In this document: one piece after another, positions 1-7,572 of the stretch | How the letters are laid out: every line of letters starts with the position of its first letter | Numbering within the stretch: the stretch's first letter is position 1 | NCBI GenBank assembly: GCA_022826745.1 | Contig: JAJDUI010000008.1 | Coordinates: 455,283-519,282 of the forward strand | DNA from: Thermoanaerobaculia bacterium | Lineage (GTDB): Bacteria > Acidobacteriota > Thermoanaerobaculia > Multivoradales > Multivoraceae | Direction of reading: 5' to 3' | DNA: 64,000 bases | Made by a program: the position numbers and the translations under genes | Notes under the pieces: model-generated | Told to the model about the DNA's origin: nothing | Seen by the model: the letters and a program-made list of their open reading frames with translations, nothing else | Database searches by the model: none

Positions 1-1074
1 GTCGACCCCCGGCTGGGCCTGGCCTACCGGATCGGCGACGGCGACCGCCAGGCCGTGCTTCGGTTGTCCGCCGGCAGGTATCACGAGATGAACGTGGTCT
101 CGAACTGGCAACAGCCCCACCCCGACCGACCGGTCGCGCGGTTCGGCTACAGCCCGAACCGGCACGGTCCGTTCGTCTACTTCTCCGAGGTTGGCAATGG
201 GACCTTCCGACTGCCCAGGGGGGATCTGAAACGGCCTCAGACGGATCAGTACGCGGTGGGATACGAGAAGCAGATCGGGGAGTACGTCGTCGGCGTCCAG
301 CTCATCACGCACGAGACGACGGACATGATCGGCTGGCAGATCGGGGACGACGGCGAGTACGAAGACATGCCGTACGTCAACCCGCTGACGGGCGAGACGA
401 TCATGCTGAAGAACATGATCGTTCAGCCGGCGCTGCAGAAGGGCAACCGCCCCGGGAACGCGGCGAATGCCCCGCCGGGGACCAAGTACCACCAGAAGTA
501 CAAGGGCGCCTTCCTCACCTTCGCCAAGCGGCACACCGGCCGATGGTCGCTGAACTCGTCGCTTGGCTGGGCGGAATCGAAGGGCTTCCAGCCCGACGCG
601 CTCCAGGAGAGCCAGAACAACGCCTTCTACATCGGCAACCAGGGATCCGACCCGAACCATCACCTGTTCGGAGGCGAGCTGGGCCAGAGCGACCGGCCAT
701 GGACGTTCCGGACCCAGGCGACCTTCGATCTCCCCTGGGACCTGCGGCTGGTCACGATCCTGAACTACGAGGACGGTCGCCCGTACCGCCACATGGCGCG
801 TGTGCGCCTGAATCAGGGGAACGTGACGGTCCCGCTGGAGGCGATGACCGGCGACCGCCGGATGCCCGAACGCAAGCAGATCGACATCGGTCTGTCGCGA
901 CGGTTCACGCTCGGCGAAGACGTTGGTCTGAATCTCGACCTGCAGGCGCTCAACCTCCTGGACGACGACGGGTTCTACTACTGGGGCAGCTACGGCCGCT
1001 ACCCGGCCGAACTCGTGCCGTCGAGGTACTTCCTGCCGCGACGGATCGCGCTACGCGTGGGCCTCGACTTCTAG
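1..1074 (+). CDS. TonB-dependent receptor, C-terminal barrel part (5' truncated by window)
   Basis: The reading frame is open from base 1 and ends at TAG 1072-1074, so the N-terminus and plug lie outside the window. The visible ~357 residues alternate short hydrophobic, aromatic-rich strands and polar loops. They end in a strand with a terminal aromatic residue (RIALRVGLDF), the usual C-terminal signal of outer-membrane beta-barrels. The style, with long NPLTGE-type loops and a YGRYP segment, resembles the barrel of acidobacterial carboxypeptidase-regulatory-like/TonB receptors such as the complete one at 24770. Role inferred: TonB-driven uptake of an unknown large substrate across the outer membrane. 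No plug or TonB box is visible, so the subfamily cannot be set. A lipoprotein gene follows 28 bp downstream on the same strand. Confidence 0.75.
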   Translation, partial: VDPRLGLAYRIGDGDRQAVLRLSAGRYHEMNVVSNWQQPHPDRPVARFGYSPNRHGPFVYFSEVGNGTFRLPRGDLKRPQTDQYAVGYEKQIGEYVVGVQLITHETTDMIGWQIGDDGEYEDMPYVNPLTGETIMLKNMIVQPALQKGNRPGNAANAPPGTKYHQKYKGAFLTFAKRHTGRWSLNSSLGWAESKGFQPDALQESQNNAFYIGNQGSDPNHHLFGGELGQSDRPWTFRTQATFDLPWDLRLVTILNYEDGRPYRHMARVRLNQGNVTVPLEAMTGDRRMPERKQIDIGLSRRFTLGEDVGLNLDLQALNLLDDDGFYYWGSYGRYPAELVPSRYFLPRRIALRVGLDF

Positions 1075-1102
1075 AACAGCTCTTGAAAGGTGGGTTGCTG
1101 AG

Positions 1103-1657
1103 ATGACGACGAAACCCAGGACGCCGTTCCCCTTCGATCGCCGCACTCTTCTGGCCGCTGCCCCGCTCGGAATCCTCGCCTCGGCCTGTGCTCCGGCGGA
1201 AGAAGCCGGGGCCGCTGAGGAGGCAGCCGCTGACGCGATGGATCAGACCGCTTCCGCGGGTGGCGACGCGGGTCTGACAGAGGCCGAGATCGCGCATCGG
1301 CAGACGGCCCGCGACTTCGTCAAGGCGCTCGAGACGAGCGACTGGGAGCGGTTCTCCAGCGTCGTGGCCGACGACGCGCGGTTCATCACCCACGCGGCCG
1401 AGGGACCGTGGGCGCGGTCGATGACTGAGGGCGGCGAGGTGATCGTCGAGAACATGAAGCAGTTGATGGGCGGCCTGGCCGACCCCAACCTGATGATCAC
1501 CCGGGAGCGGGTGCTCGGGCATCTCGTGATCCACGAGCGGGAGGAGAGCTTTACGACCGAGAACGGTCCCACGACCTCGAACATCACGGCCATGTACCTC
1601 GTCCACGACGGCAAGGTGCAGGTCTGGTTCGAGCTTGTGGGCGACCTGCCGGCCTAG
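1103..1657 (+). CDS. SnoaL/NTF2-like fold lipoprotein
   Basis: 184 residues. The N-terminus has an RR pair followed by a hydrophobic stretch and a lipobox-like ASAC at about residue 29 (FDRRTLLAAAPLGILASAC), which suggests an exported, possibly Tat-dependent lipoprotein. An Ala/Glu-rich linker follows. Residues ~60-184 look like a SnoaL/NTF2-like cone: the helical start RDFVKALETSDWERFSSVVADDARF is typical of limonene-epoxide-hydrolase-like and DUF4440-type domains. The fold is assigned by pattern only; no catalytic residues can be named. ATG 1103 is preceded by a GGTGGG-like ribosome site. The gene lies 28 bp after the truncated TonB receptor and may be co-transcribed with it. Confidence 0.6.
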   Translation: MTTKPRTPFPFDRRTLLAAAPLGILASACAPAEEAGAAEEAAADAMDQTASAGGDAGLTEAEIAHRQTARDFVKALETSDWERFSSVVADDARFITHAAEGPWARSMTEGGEVIVENMKQLMGGLADPNLMITRERVLGHLVIHEREESFTTENGPTTSNITAMYLVHDGKVQVWFELVGDLPA

Positions 1658-1676
1658 GAGCTCGCGCCACAGGACT

Positions 1677-1731
1677 GGGTGCGCCGGCGCCCCCGCCGGC
1701 TTCCGAGAGGGTCGCGCCGCGAAGCGGCGAC
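1677..1731. repeat. REP-like palindrome pair between convergent genes
   Basis: Two back-to-back hairpins lie in the 87-bp gap between the convergent genes ending at 1657 and 1745. The first has GCCGGC at 1683-1688 and 1695-1700 preceded by GGTGCGCC. The second is GCCGC-GAA-GCGGC at 1716-1728. The same two modules recur in the opposite orientation at 43673-43742, and the first recurs at 15145. It may also act as a bidirectional terminator, although no T-tract is present. Confidence 0.6.
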
Positions 1732-1744
1732 CATTCTGCGGCGC

Positions 1745-4141
1745 CTAGCCCCGGGCCTGCAGGCGCCGCCCGTTCTCTACCGCTTCCCTCGCCTCGGGCA
1801 GGCGTCCCTTCCGGTTGAGGATGTCGGCGAGCACGAAGTAGCCGAACGGTCCGAAGCCGCCGTCCGGATCGCGGCGCAACCCCTCCCGGACCAGCAGTTC
1901 GGCGCGGTCCAGGTCGTCGCCGCGGTCCATGTGGAGCTTGGCAAGGTGGTAGTAGCCGAGAACGAACTCCGGGTTCGAGCGGATCGCCGCGCGCCACATC
2001 TCCAGGTGATCCTCGGGCCGGCCGAGCCGGCCGTACAGGTGTCCCAGGTTGAACTGGGCGCGGAAGTGGTAGGGCGCGTGCCTGATCGCCTGCTCATAGG
2101 CAGCCGCTGCCTGCTCGGGACGGCCGGCCTCCTCGTGAGTCAGTGCGAGGTTGAACCAGGGCTGGCCGATCTCCGGATTCTTGGCGATCGCTCTCTCGAA
2201 GTGGACGGCCGATTCCCGGCTCCGCCCCAGGAGCGCCAGGAGTTCGCCGTGCTGATTGTGGATCCACGCCGGTGCCACCTCTTCCGCCGCTGCGGCCTCG
2301 ACGACGCGTAGCGCTTCGGGAAGGCGGTTCAGGTCTGCGTAGATGTCGCTCATCGCGATCGCCGCGTTCGACTCGTAGGGCGCGAGTTCCACCAGCCGGT
2401 GAAAGCCCACGAGAGCCTCCTCGAGCCGGCCGAGCCGCCAGTAGCTCGTGGCGAGTCCGAGCAGGGACGCCTGGTGTTCCGGGTTCAGGGCGAGCGCCCG
2501 CTGGTAGAGCTCCAGGGCCTGATGGTTGAGTTCCGCCGAGGCTGCTTCGTCTCCGCGCCGCGAAGCCTCGTCGGCGCGGCGACCGACGATGCCGCCCAGC
2601 ATCTGATTCGCGTCGACGATGCTGGCGTCCAGTTCCAGGGCGGCGCGCAGGTACTCCTCGGCTCCCGCCTCGTCGCCGCGTCCGATGAAGCTCTGCGCCT
2701 CCATGATCGCCCGGTGAACCGCGATCCTCTCCTTCGGATCCGTTCGCTCGACGCCGTCGTCCTCGTCGACGCCGCCGCTGGCACGGCCGGCCAGGTAGCC
2801 CAGGGCGCGCAGTTGGGCCAGCGTCTCCGTATCGAGATCGGGGCGCCCGCCGGGCCGCTCGCCCGATGACCTCAGGCCGCGGTAGTAGGCGAGCAGGCGG
2901 TCGCGCAGGGAGCGCGCCAGGTCCCGCTCCTGGAGCAGCACGTTCGTCTCTTCGTCGGCGTCCTCTCGCAGCAGGTAGAGCTCCGGGTTCGTCGTCTCGA
3001 TGAACTTCTCGGACTCCGTGCGGATCGAGCGCAGGGGCGCCCAGTTGTAGTGGTAGAGGGAGTAGTAGGACTCCGTGTAGACCTCGCGTTCGGATTCCCG
3101 TTCCCGTCCCAGGATCACCGGTAGCAGGTCGACGCCCTGCACCTCGGCCGGCACATCCTCGCCGACGATCGAGAGGACGGTGGGCAGGATGTCGACGTGG
3201 CTGACCGCTTCGTCGACGACGCGCCCTTCGAGCTCCCCGAACGGCAGGCGCAGAACGAGGGGAACGTGGACGGTCGAGTCGTAGATGAAGTAGCCGTGGA
3301 AGCCCTCGCCGTGCTGGCCCAGGCCCTCGCCGTGGTCGGAGGTCAGGACGAACACCGAGTCGTCCATCACCCCTCGGCTCTCCAGCCCTTCGCGGAGCAG
3401 GCCGACGAGCGAGTCGGCGTAAGCCACCTCCGCGTCGTAGGGGCGGTCGGGATACTGCGACCGGTAGGGCTCGGGCGGCGTGTAGGGATCGTGAGGCTCG
3501 AACAGGTGGACCCACAGGAAGAACGGCTGGTCGCGGGGCTCGTCGAGCCAGGCCAGGGCATGCTCGATCGTGTCCTGCCCCTCGTGCTGTACCTGGCCGA
3601 GGTTGACGGAGGGCTTGTTCGGGTCGAGCTGGAAGTCGTCGCGGTAGCGGTCGAAACCGCGGCCGATGCCCCAGCGCGAATCGAGGACGAAGGCGCTGAC
3701 GAACCCCGCAGTGTCCCATCCGCCTGCGGAAAGCTCTTCGGCGAGAGTGGGCAGCGTTTCGTCCAGCGAGTAGCCGACGTTCTCCCGGACGCCGTGGAAG
3801 GGCGGGTAGGTGCCGGTCATGATCGAGCAGTGCGCCGGCAGCGTGAACGGCACCGCGGTGGCGGCGTTCGAGAAGCGCACGCCTTCCCGGGCGAGCCGGT
3901 CCATGTGGGGAGTGGAAACCAGGTCCGAGCCGTAGCTGGAGAGCCGGTCGGCCCGCAGCGTGTCGATCGTGACCAGGATGACGTTCAGGCGGTCGGTGGC
4001 GACGTCGCCGGCGAGTTCTTCCCAGGTTGGCGTCGGCTCCGGTACCGACCTCGGGCGCGGCTCAGGGTCGGTCTCGGGAGCGCAGCCGAGCGGCAGCCCG
4101 AGGGCAAGGACCGCCGCCAGACGCCGTCCCCCGGTGGTCAC
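1745..4141 (-). CDS. Alkaline-phosphatase/sulfatase-superfamily lipoprotein with C-terminal TPRs
   Basis: 798 residues from GTG 4141, which overlaps the stop of the upstream gene as GTGA. This start puts a lipobox (LPLGC) at Cys20. Residues ~52-410 are a sulfatase-fold domain: metal-binding NVILVTIDTLRADRLSSYG with Asp60, the segment PFTLPAHCSIMTG, and a second metal site TSDHGEGLGQHGEGFHG. The position that is Cys/Ser in formylglycine sulfatases (C/S-x-P-x-R) is Thr100 (TLPAH), so a Thr-nucleophile phosphatase/phosphodiesterase-like or transferase activity is more likely than sulfate-ester hydrolysis. Residues ~550-798 form at least six TPR-like repeats (e.g. AELNHQALELYQRALALNPE), suggesting partner binding. 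It is the third gene of a coupled set with pyrE and a cytochrome-type protein. A longer reading frame extends into the upstream gene but would delete the signal peptide logic. Confidence 0.8.
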   Translation of the reverse strand: MTTGGRRLAAVLALGLPLGCAPETDPEPRPRSVPEPTPTWEELAGDVATDRLNVILVTIDTLRADRLSSYGSDLVSTPHMDRLAREGVRFSNAATAVPFTLPAHCSIMTGTYPPFHGVRENVGYSLDETLPTLAEELSAGGWDTAGFVSAFVLDSRWGIGRGFDRYRDDFQLDPNKPSVNLGQVQHEGQDTIEHALAWLDEPRDQPFFLWVHLFEPHDPYTPPEPYRSQYPDRPYDAEVAYADSLVGLLREGLESRGVMDDSVFVLTSDHGEGLGQHGEGFHGYFIYDSTVHVPLVLRLPFGELEGRVVDEAVSHVDILPTVLSIVGEDVPAEVQGVDLLPVILGRERESEREVYTESYYSLYHYNWAPLRSIRTESEKFIETTNPELYLLREDADEETNVLLQERDLARSLRDRLLAYYRGLRSSGERPGGRPDLDTETLAQLRALGYLAGRASGGVDEDDGVERTDPKERIAVHRAIMEAQSFIGRGDEAGAEEYLRAALELDASIVDANQMLGGIVGRRADEASRRGDEAASAELNHQALELYQRALALNPEHQASLLGLATSYWRLGRLEEALVGFHRLVELAPYESNAAIAMSDIYADLNRLPEALRVVEAAAAEEVAPAWIHNQHGELLALLGRSRESAVHFERAIAKNPEIGQPWFNLALTHEEAGRPEQAAAAYEQAIRHAPYHFRAQFNLGHLYGRLGRPEDHLEMWRAAIRSNPEFVLGYYHLAKLHMDRGDDLDRAELLVREGLRRDPDGGFGPFGYFVLADILNRKGRLPEAREAVENGRRLQARG

Positions 4142-6342
4142 GGGCTGATCAGATCCTCCAGCTCCCGGACGCCGCCGTCGAAGCGCTCGAAGGCCCGCTG
4201 GGCGCGTGCCCGGTCCGCCAGGTCGCCGCTGCGGTCGAGTTCCGCGGCGCTCTGCATGACGCGTCCGATCGCCCGGCGCGCCTGTCCCCGCTCGCGCGCG
4301 CTTAAGCCCTCGAGCCGGTCGAGCAGCGCTTCGGCGAGGTCCCTCGCGTCGAAGGCGGGCACGTAGAGCGTGAGCCACTCGCCGTTCTCGATCTGGGACC
4401 GGACGCGGTCCCGTTTCAGCGCCATCAGGGCGGTGATCGCGACCGGATACTCGGGGATCGTCATCGGCGGCCGCTCATGGCTGTGCGGCCCGGCGCGGAT
4501 CGCGCCGCCCCCGCGGGAGGCGCCGCCGGCCGGCTCCACCGTCGTCTCCTCGAAGTAGAAGTCGTAGCGCTGCTGCTCGCCGGCGAGCCAGACGTGGGCG
4601 AAGAACTCGGCGGGAAGCTCGCTCGGGATCTCCGAAGAGAGATAGTCGCTGCCGATCGCGGGCGCCATCGGGTAACGGGTCTCGTCCCAGTTCTCCGTCT
4701 CCTCGTTCCAGGCCTCGAAGACGACGTCGCCGCCGAAGTTCCGCGGATCGACCGGCTGCTTGAAGTCGTCGTAGATGTAGAGACGGAACTCGCCCTCGTT
4801 CGGCAGCGCTCCTTCCAGGTGGTGGTAGTTGTTCGCCGCCATGAAGAACTGACCGCCGTGGAGCGGGTTGTGGTCCATGTGGGCGGCCGCGTTCGGGTCG
4901 GCGGGATTGGGCGCGAGCCCCGGCGCGCCGCCACCTTCGCGGCCGGCCGGCAGGTCGGTGCCACCGAATCCCGCGGCCAGCATGCCGCCGCGGGACTGGG
5001 GCTCGTCGCGCGGCACGAAGATCTCCGGCAGGACGAGGTGGTCGTCGAGCTCGTAGTCGACGTGGAGCGCGAACGGCTGGACGACGGGGTTCTTCGCCCT
5101 GCCGACGTCGAACGATCCGATCAGTTCGACCCGGGTGCCGGGCGGGGCGTGGATCGCCTCGTCGAACAGGTAGCTGGACGGAAACTCGGGGTCGTACTCG
5201 GGAACGTAGAGCACGGTCTGTACCCGCTGGTCCGGGAAGTGGACGCGGACCTCCATCGCTTCGAGCTTGTCGCCGACGTGCGGGTGGAGCCCGATCAGAC
5301 GGGCACGTTCTGTCAGGGAGATGCTCACGGTCTGGGGCCGTGCGGCCCGGCGGCCCTTCAACGCGAGCTCGCCGCCGGCTCTCGCGCTCTCGACCCAGAG
5401 CTCGACCTCGTCCTCGGTCTGGGCGAGGAACAGGCCCAGGCTTGAGCGGTCGCGGACCTCGATTCGTGAGTCGTCGTTCGGACGTCGCCGGTACTCGACG
5501 ACGAGCTCGACCTTCGAGCCGGTTCTGAGCCGCTTGCCGGCGCCATCCGGAAGCAGCACCGGGTCGTCGCCGCGAAGCCACTGGCCAAGGAACTGCGGGC
5601 CGGCGGTTGCGGTGCGCATCCGGGTCGGCTCCGGCTCGTCCTCGTCGCGGAACGGGTCGTACGGCACCTGGACCTCGACCTCGAGTTGCTCGGGCTCCGC
5701 GTCGTCGGGCTGGTGGACCCAGGCCGCCATCCGGTAAACGACGCCGGGGTGCTGGGGCCGGAACTCGTAGCCCGTGATCCAGACGTCCTCCTCGAGCTCG
5801 ACGGCGAGCACCTCGCGGTGCGAGGCAGTCTGCTGGCCCGGTTCTACGACCGTCTCGGCCGAGGGCTCGAGCACCACGTCGGGGTAGCCGAGCACCCACT
5901 CCTCCTCCGTGAACTCCAGGGGCGGCGGCAGGTTGCGCCGCGGTCCCTGGGGTCCGCCGCCCTGCACCCAGGCGACGACGATGTCGATCTCCTGCTGGCT
6001 CATCCGCCGCGAGTTCCGGAAGTGGTCGTAGCGGGCGTCGGCGGTCCAGGGCGGCATGCGGCCGGTCATCAGTTCTTCTTCGATCGCCACCGCCCAGGCG
6101 CGGGCGCCGGGCTTGGCGTCGTTGCCGTAGGTCGTCAGGTCGATGTAGTCCGGCGCCGAGCCCTTCGGGTTGTGGCAGGGCATGCAGTAGCGGCGGAGGA
6201 TCGGCCGGACGTCGTTGGCGAAGTTGATGTCGGTCGTGATCCGCACGTGGGCCGGCGCCGGGTCGGTGGCGATCCCGGTCAGCGTCAGGGCGGCGAGCGC
6301 GACGGTGGCCGCGGCGGCTGCGAAGCCCCTGCCGTGTCTCAT
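4138..6342 (-). CDS. Secreted c-type cytochrome with PHM-like (Cu monooxygenase-type) C-terminal region
   Basis: 734 residues with an N-terminal signal peptide (~1-31). A heme c motif CMPCH lies at residues 53-57, in the context FANDVRPILRRYCMPCH typical of planctomycete/acidobacterial 'cytochrome c' N-termini. Residues ~150-480 resemble the two-domain fold of copper type II ascorbate-dependent monooxygenases: a segment LRTGSKVELVVEYR parallels the 'paGskLvlqvHY' strand, and GLHPHVGDKLEAMEVRVHFP parallels the 'PHMHlrG' strand. The second His of the HxH/HMH copper motif appears changed (HPHVG), so metal chemistry is uncertain. The C-terminus adds a ~200-residue part of unknown role. ATG 6342 overlaps the pyrE stop as ATGA, and its own stop overlaps the next start as GTGA, so the three genes look translationally coupled. 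Confidence 0.7.
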   Translation of the reverse strand: MRHGRGFAAAAATVALAALTLTGIATDPAPAHVRITTDINFANDVRPILRRYCMPCHNPKGSAPDYIDLTTYGNDAKPGARAWAVAIEEELMTGRMPPWTADARYDHFRNSRRMSQQEIDIVVAWVQGGGPQGPRRNLPPPLEFTEEEWVLGYPDVVLEPSAETVVEPGQQTASHREVLAVELEEDVWITGYEFRPQHPGVVYRMAAWVHQPDDAEPEQLEVEVQVPYDPFRDEDEPEPTRMRTATAGPQFLGQWLRGDDPVLLPDGAGKRLRTGSKVELVVEYRRRPNDDSRIEVRDRSSLGLFLAQTEDEVELWVESARAGGELALKGRRAARPQTVSISLTERARLIGLHPHVGDKLEAMEVRVHFPDQRVQTVLYVPEYDPEFPSSYLFDEAIHAPPGTRVELIGSFDVGRAKNPVVQPFALHVDYELDDHLVLPEIFVPRDEPQSRGGMLAAGFGGTDLPAGREGGGAPGLAPNPADPNAAAHMDHNPLHGGQFFMAANNYHHLEGALPNEGEFRLYIYDDFKQPVDPRNFGGDVVFEAWNEETENWDETRYPMAPAIGSDYLSSEIPSELPAEFFAHVWLAGEQQRYDFYFEETTVEPAGGASRGGGAIRAGPHSHERPPMTIPEYPVAITALMALKRDRVRSQIENGEWLTLYVPAFDARDLAEALLDRLEGLSARERGQARRAIGRVMQSAAELDRSGDLADRARAQRAFERFDGGVRELEDLISP

Positions 6343-6965
6343 CGTCCGTCTCCGGAGTAGAGCGTCAGGTCGCCTTCGTTGTCGGCAAGGAACAGCGGCC
6401 GGAAGTCGTAGCCGAGACTGCGCAGGCGGTCGCCGCCGCCTTCCTGACGGTCGACGACCGCGGACACCGCGGCGACTTCACAGCCTTCGGCCTCGACCGC
6501 TTCGATCGCGCGGATGATCGAGCCGGCCGAGGTGACGACGTCGTCGACGACGGCGACCCGGCGGCCCTCGACGATCAGCTTGCGTCCGTCCGGGTGGTAC
6601 GAAGCGTCGATCCGGGCGCTCGTGCCGTGGCCCTTCGCCTTGTTGCGGACGAGGAAGCCGAAGAGCGGAGTGCCGTCGAGGTCGCTGGCCACCGAGGCCG
6701 CCGTCGCCAGGTAGGCGCCGCCCACTTCGGGGCCGCCCACGGCGTCGACGCCGAAGGGACGGAGCTGCTCGCACAGTGCCTCGCCGATCAACCGCGACCC
6801 CCGCGGCGACAGCACGGTCGCCTTCGTGTCACAGTAGTAGTGCGAGCGCGCGCCCGAGGTCAGGACGAAGTCGCCCTTGGCGATGCTCCGCTCCTGGAGC
6901 AGGGCCTTCAGTTCGTGCAAACGGGGAGCGTTCTTCGAGTCCGGCACGGCCCGAGAGGGTATCAA
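6339..6965 (-). CDS. pyrE: Orotate phosphoribosyltransferase
   Basis: 208 residues, the usual length. The enzyme transfers ribose-5-phosphate from PRPP to orotate, giving OMP in de novo pyrimidine synthesis; it is cytosolic. Residues that show this are the N-terminal FVLTSGARSHYYCDTK substrate region, the GGPEVGGAYLATA loop and the PRPP-binding motif RVAVVDDVVTSAGS (around residue 140). The Lys/His-rich flexible loop RNKAKGHGTSARID fits the catalytic hood. It starts the coupled minus-strand set (pyrE, cytochrome-type gene, phosphatase/TPR lipoprotein), an odd partnership for a housekeeping enzyme. The divergent mog gene starts only 26 bp away. Confidence 0.92.
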   Translation of the reverse strand: MIPSRAVPDSKNAPRLHELKALLQERSIAKGDFVLTSGARSHYYCDTKATVLSPRGSRLIGEALCEQLRPFGVDAVGGPEVGGAYLATAASVASDLDGTPLFGFLVRNKAKGHGTSARIDASYHPDGRKLIVEGRRVAVVDDVVTSAGSIIRAIEAVEAEGCEVAAVSAVVDRQEGGGDRLRSLGYDFRPLFLADNEGDLTLYSGDGR

Positions 6966-6991
6966 CGAGCAGCAGGGATAGGCTCTCGCGC

Positions 6992-7561
6992 GTGGTGGAT
7001 CGAGGCACTGCAGGCGCTCCCGCTCGTATCGGCATCGTCACCGTCTCGGACCGCGCGTCCCGGGGGGTGTACGAGGACCGCGGCGGGCCGGCGATCCGCG
7101 ACTATCTGGCGGAGGTTCTGACCTCATCTTGGGATCCGTGTGCCCGCGTCGTCGAGGACGAGGTCGAGCAGATCTCGGCCGCCCTTCGTGAACTCTGCGA
7201 CGAAGAGGATTGCTGTCTGGTCGTGACGACCGGCGGCACCGGGCCGGCTGCGCGCGACGTGACCCCGGAGGCGACGCTGGCCGTGTCCGAGAAGGAGATG
7301 CCCGGCTTCGGAGAGTTGATGCGGCAGGTATCGCTCCTGGCGGTGCCGACGGCGATCCTGTCCCGCCAGACGGCGGGGATCCGCGGCTCCTCGCTGATCG
7401 TCAACCTGCCGGGGCAGCCAAAGGCGATCGGCGAGTGCCTGGACGCCGTGTTCCCGGCGATCCCGTACTGCGTCGACCTGATCGGCGGGCCGTACCTGAC
7501 GACGAACGAGGAGCGGATCAAGGCGTTCCGGCCGAAGTCGGCCAAGAAGCCGGGCAACTGA
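6992..7561 (+). CDS. mog: MogA/MoaB-type molybdopterin adenylyltransferase
   Basis: 189 residues from GTG 6992 (GTG 6995 is the alternative). The core begins RIGIVTVSDRASRGVYEDRGG, the standard opening of MogA/MoaB. It carries the ligand loop VVTTGGTGPAARDVTPEAT, in which the GGTG and D-x-T-P residues bind molybdopterin, and ends with the conserved LPGQPKAIGECLDAVFPAIP. The expected reaction is adenylylation of molybdopterin before molybdenum insertion. An upstream in-frame extension reaches back into the divergent pyrE region and lacks domain similarity, so the GTG start was chosen. A MoeA-like molybdopterin-binding protein sits at 14076, so the window holds two Mo-cofactor-related genes. 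The next gene starts 11 bp downstream. Confidence 0.85.
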   Translation: MVDRGTAGAPARIGIVTVSDRASRGVYEDRGGPAIRDYLAEVLTSSWDPCARVVEDEVEQISAALRELCDEEDCCLVVTTGGTGPAARDVTPEATLAVSEKEMPGFGELMRQVSLLAVPTAILSRQTAGIRGSSLIVNLPGQPKAIGECLDAVFPAIPYCVDLIGGPYLTTNEERIKAFRPKSAKKPGN

Positions 7562-7572
7562 GGAGGAGCAGC

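Noticed and set aside
1745..4141. Calling the TPR lipoprotein a formylglycine sulfatase
   Set aside because: The catalytic position is Thr in TLPAH, not Cys or Ser in C/S-x-P-x-R.
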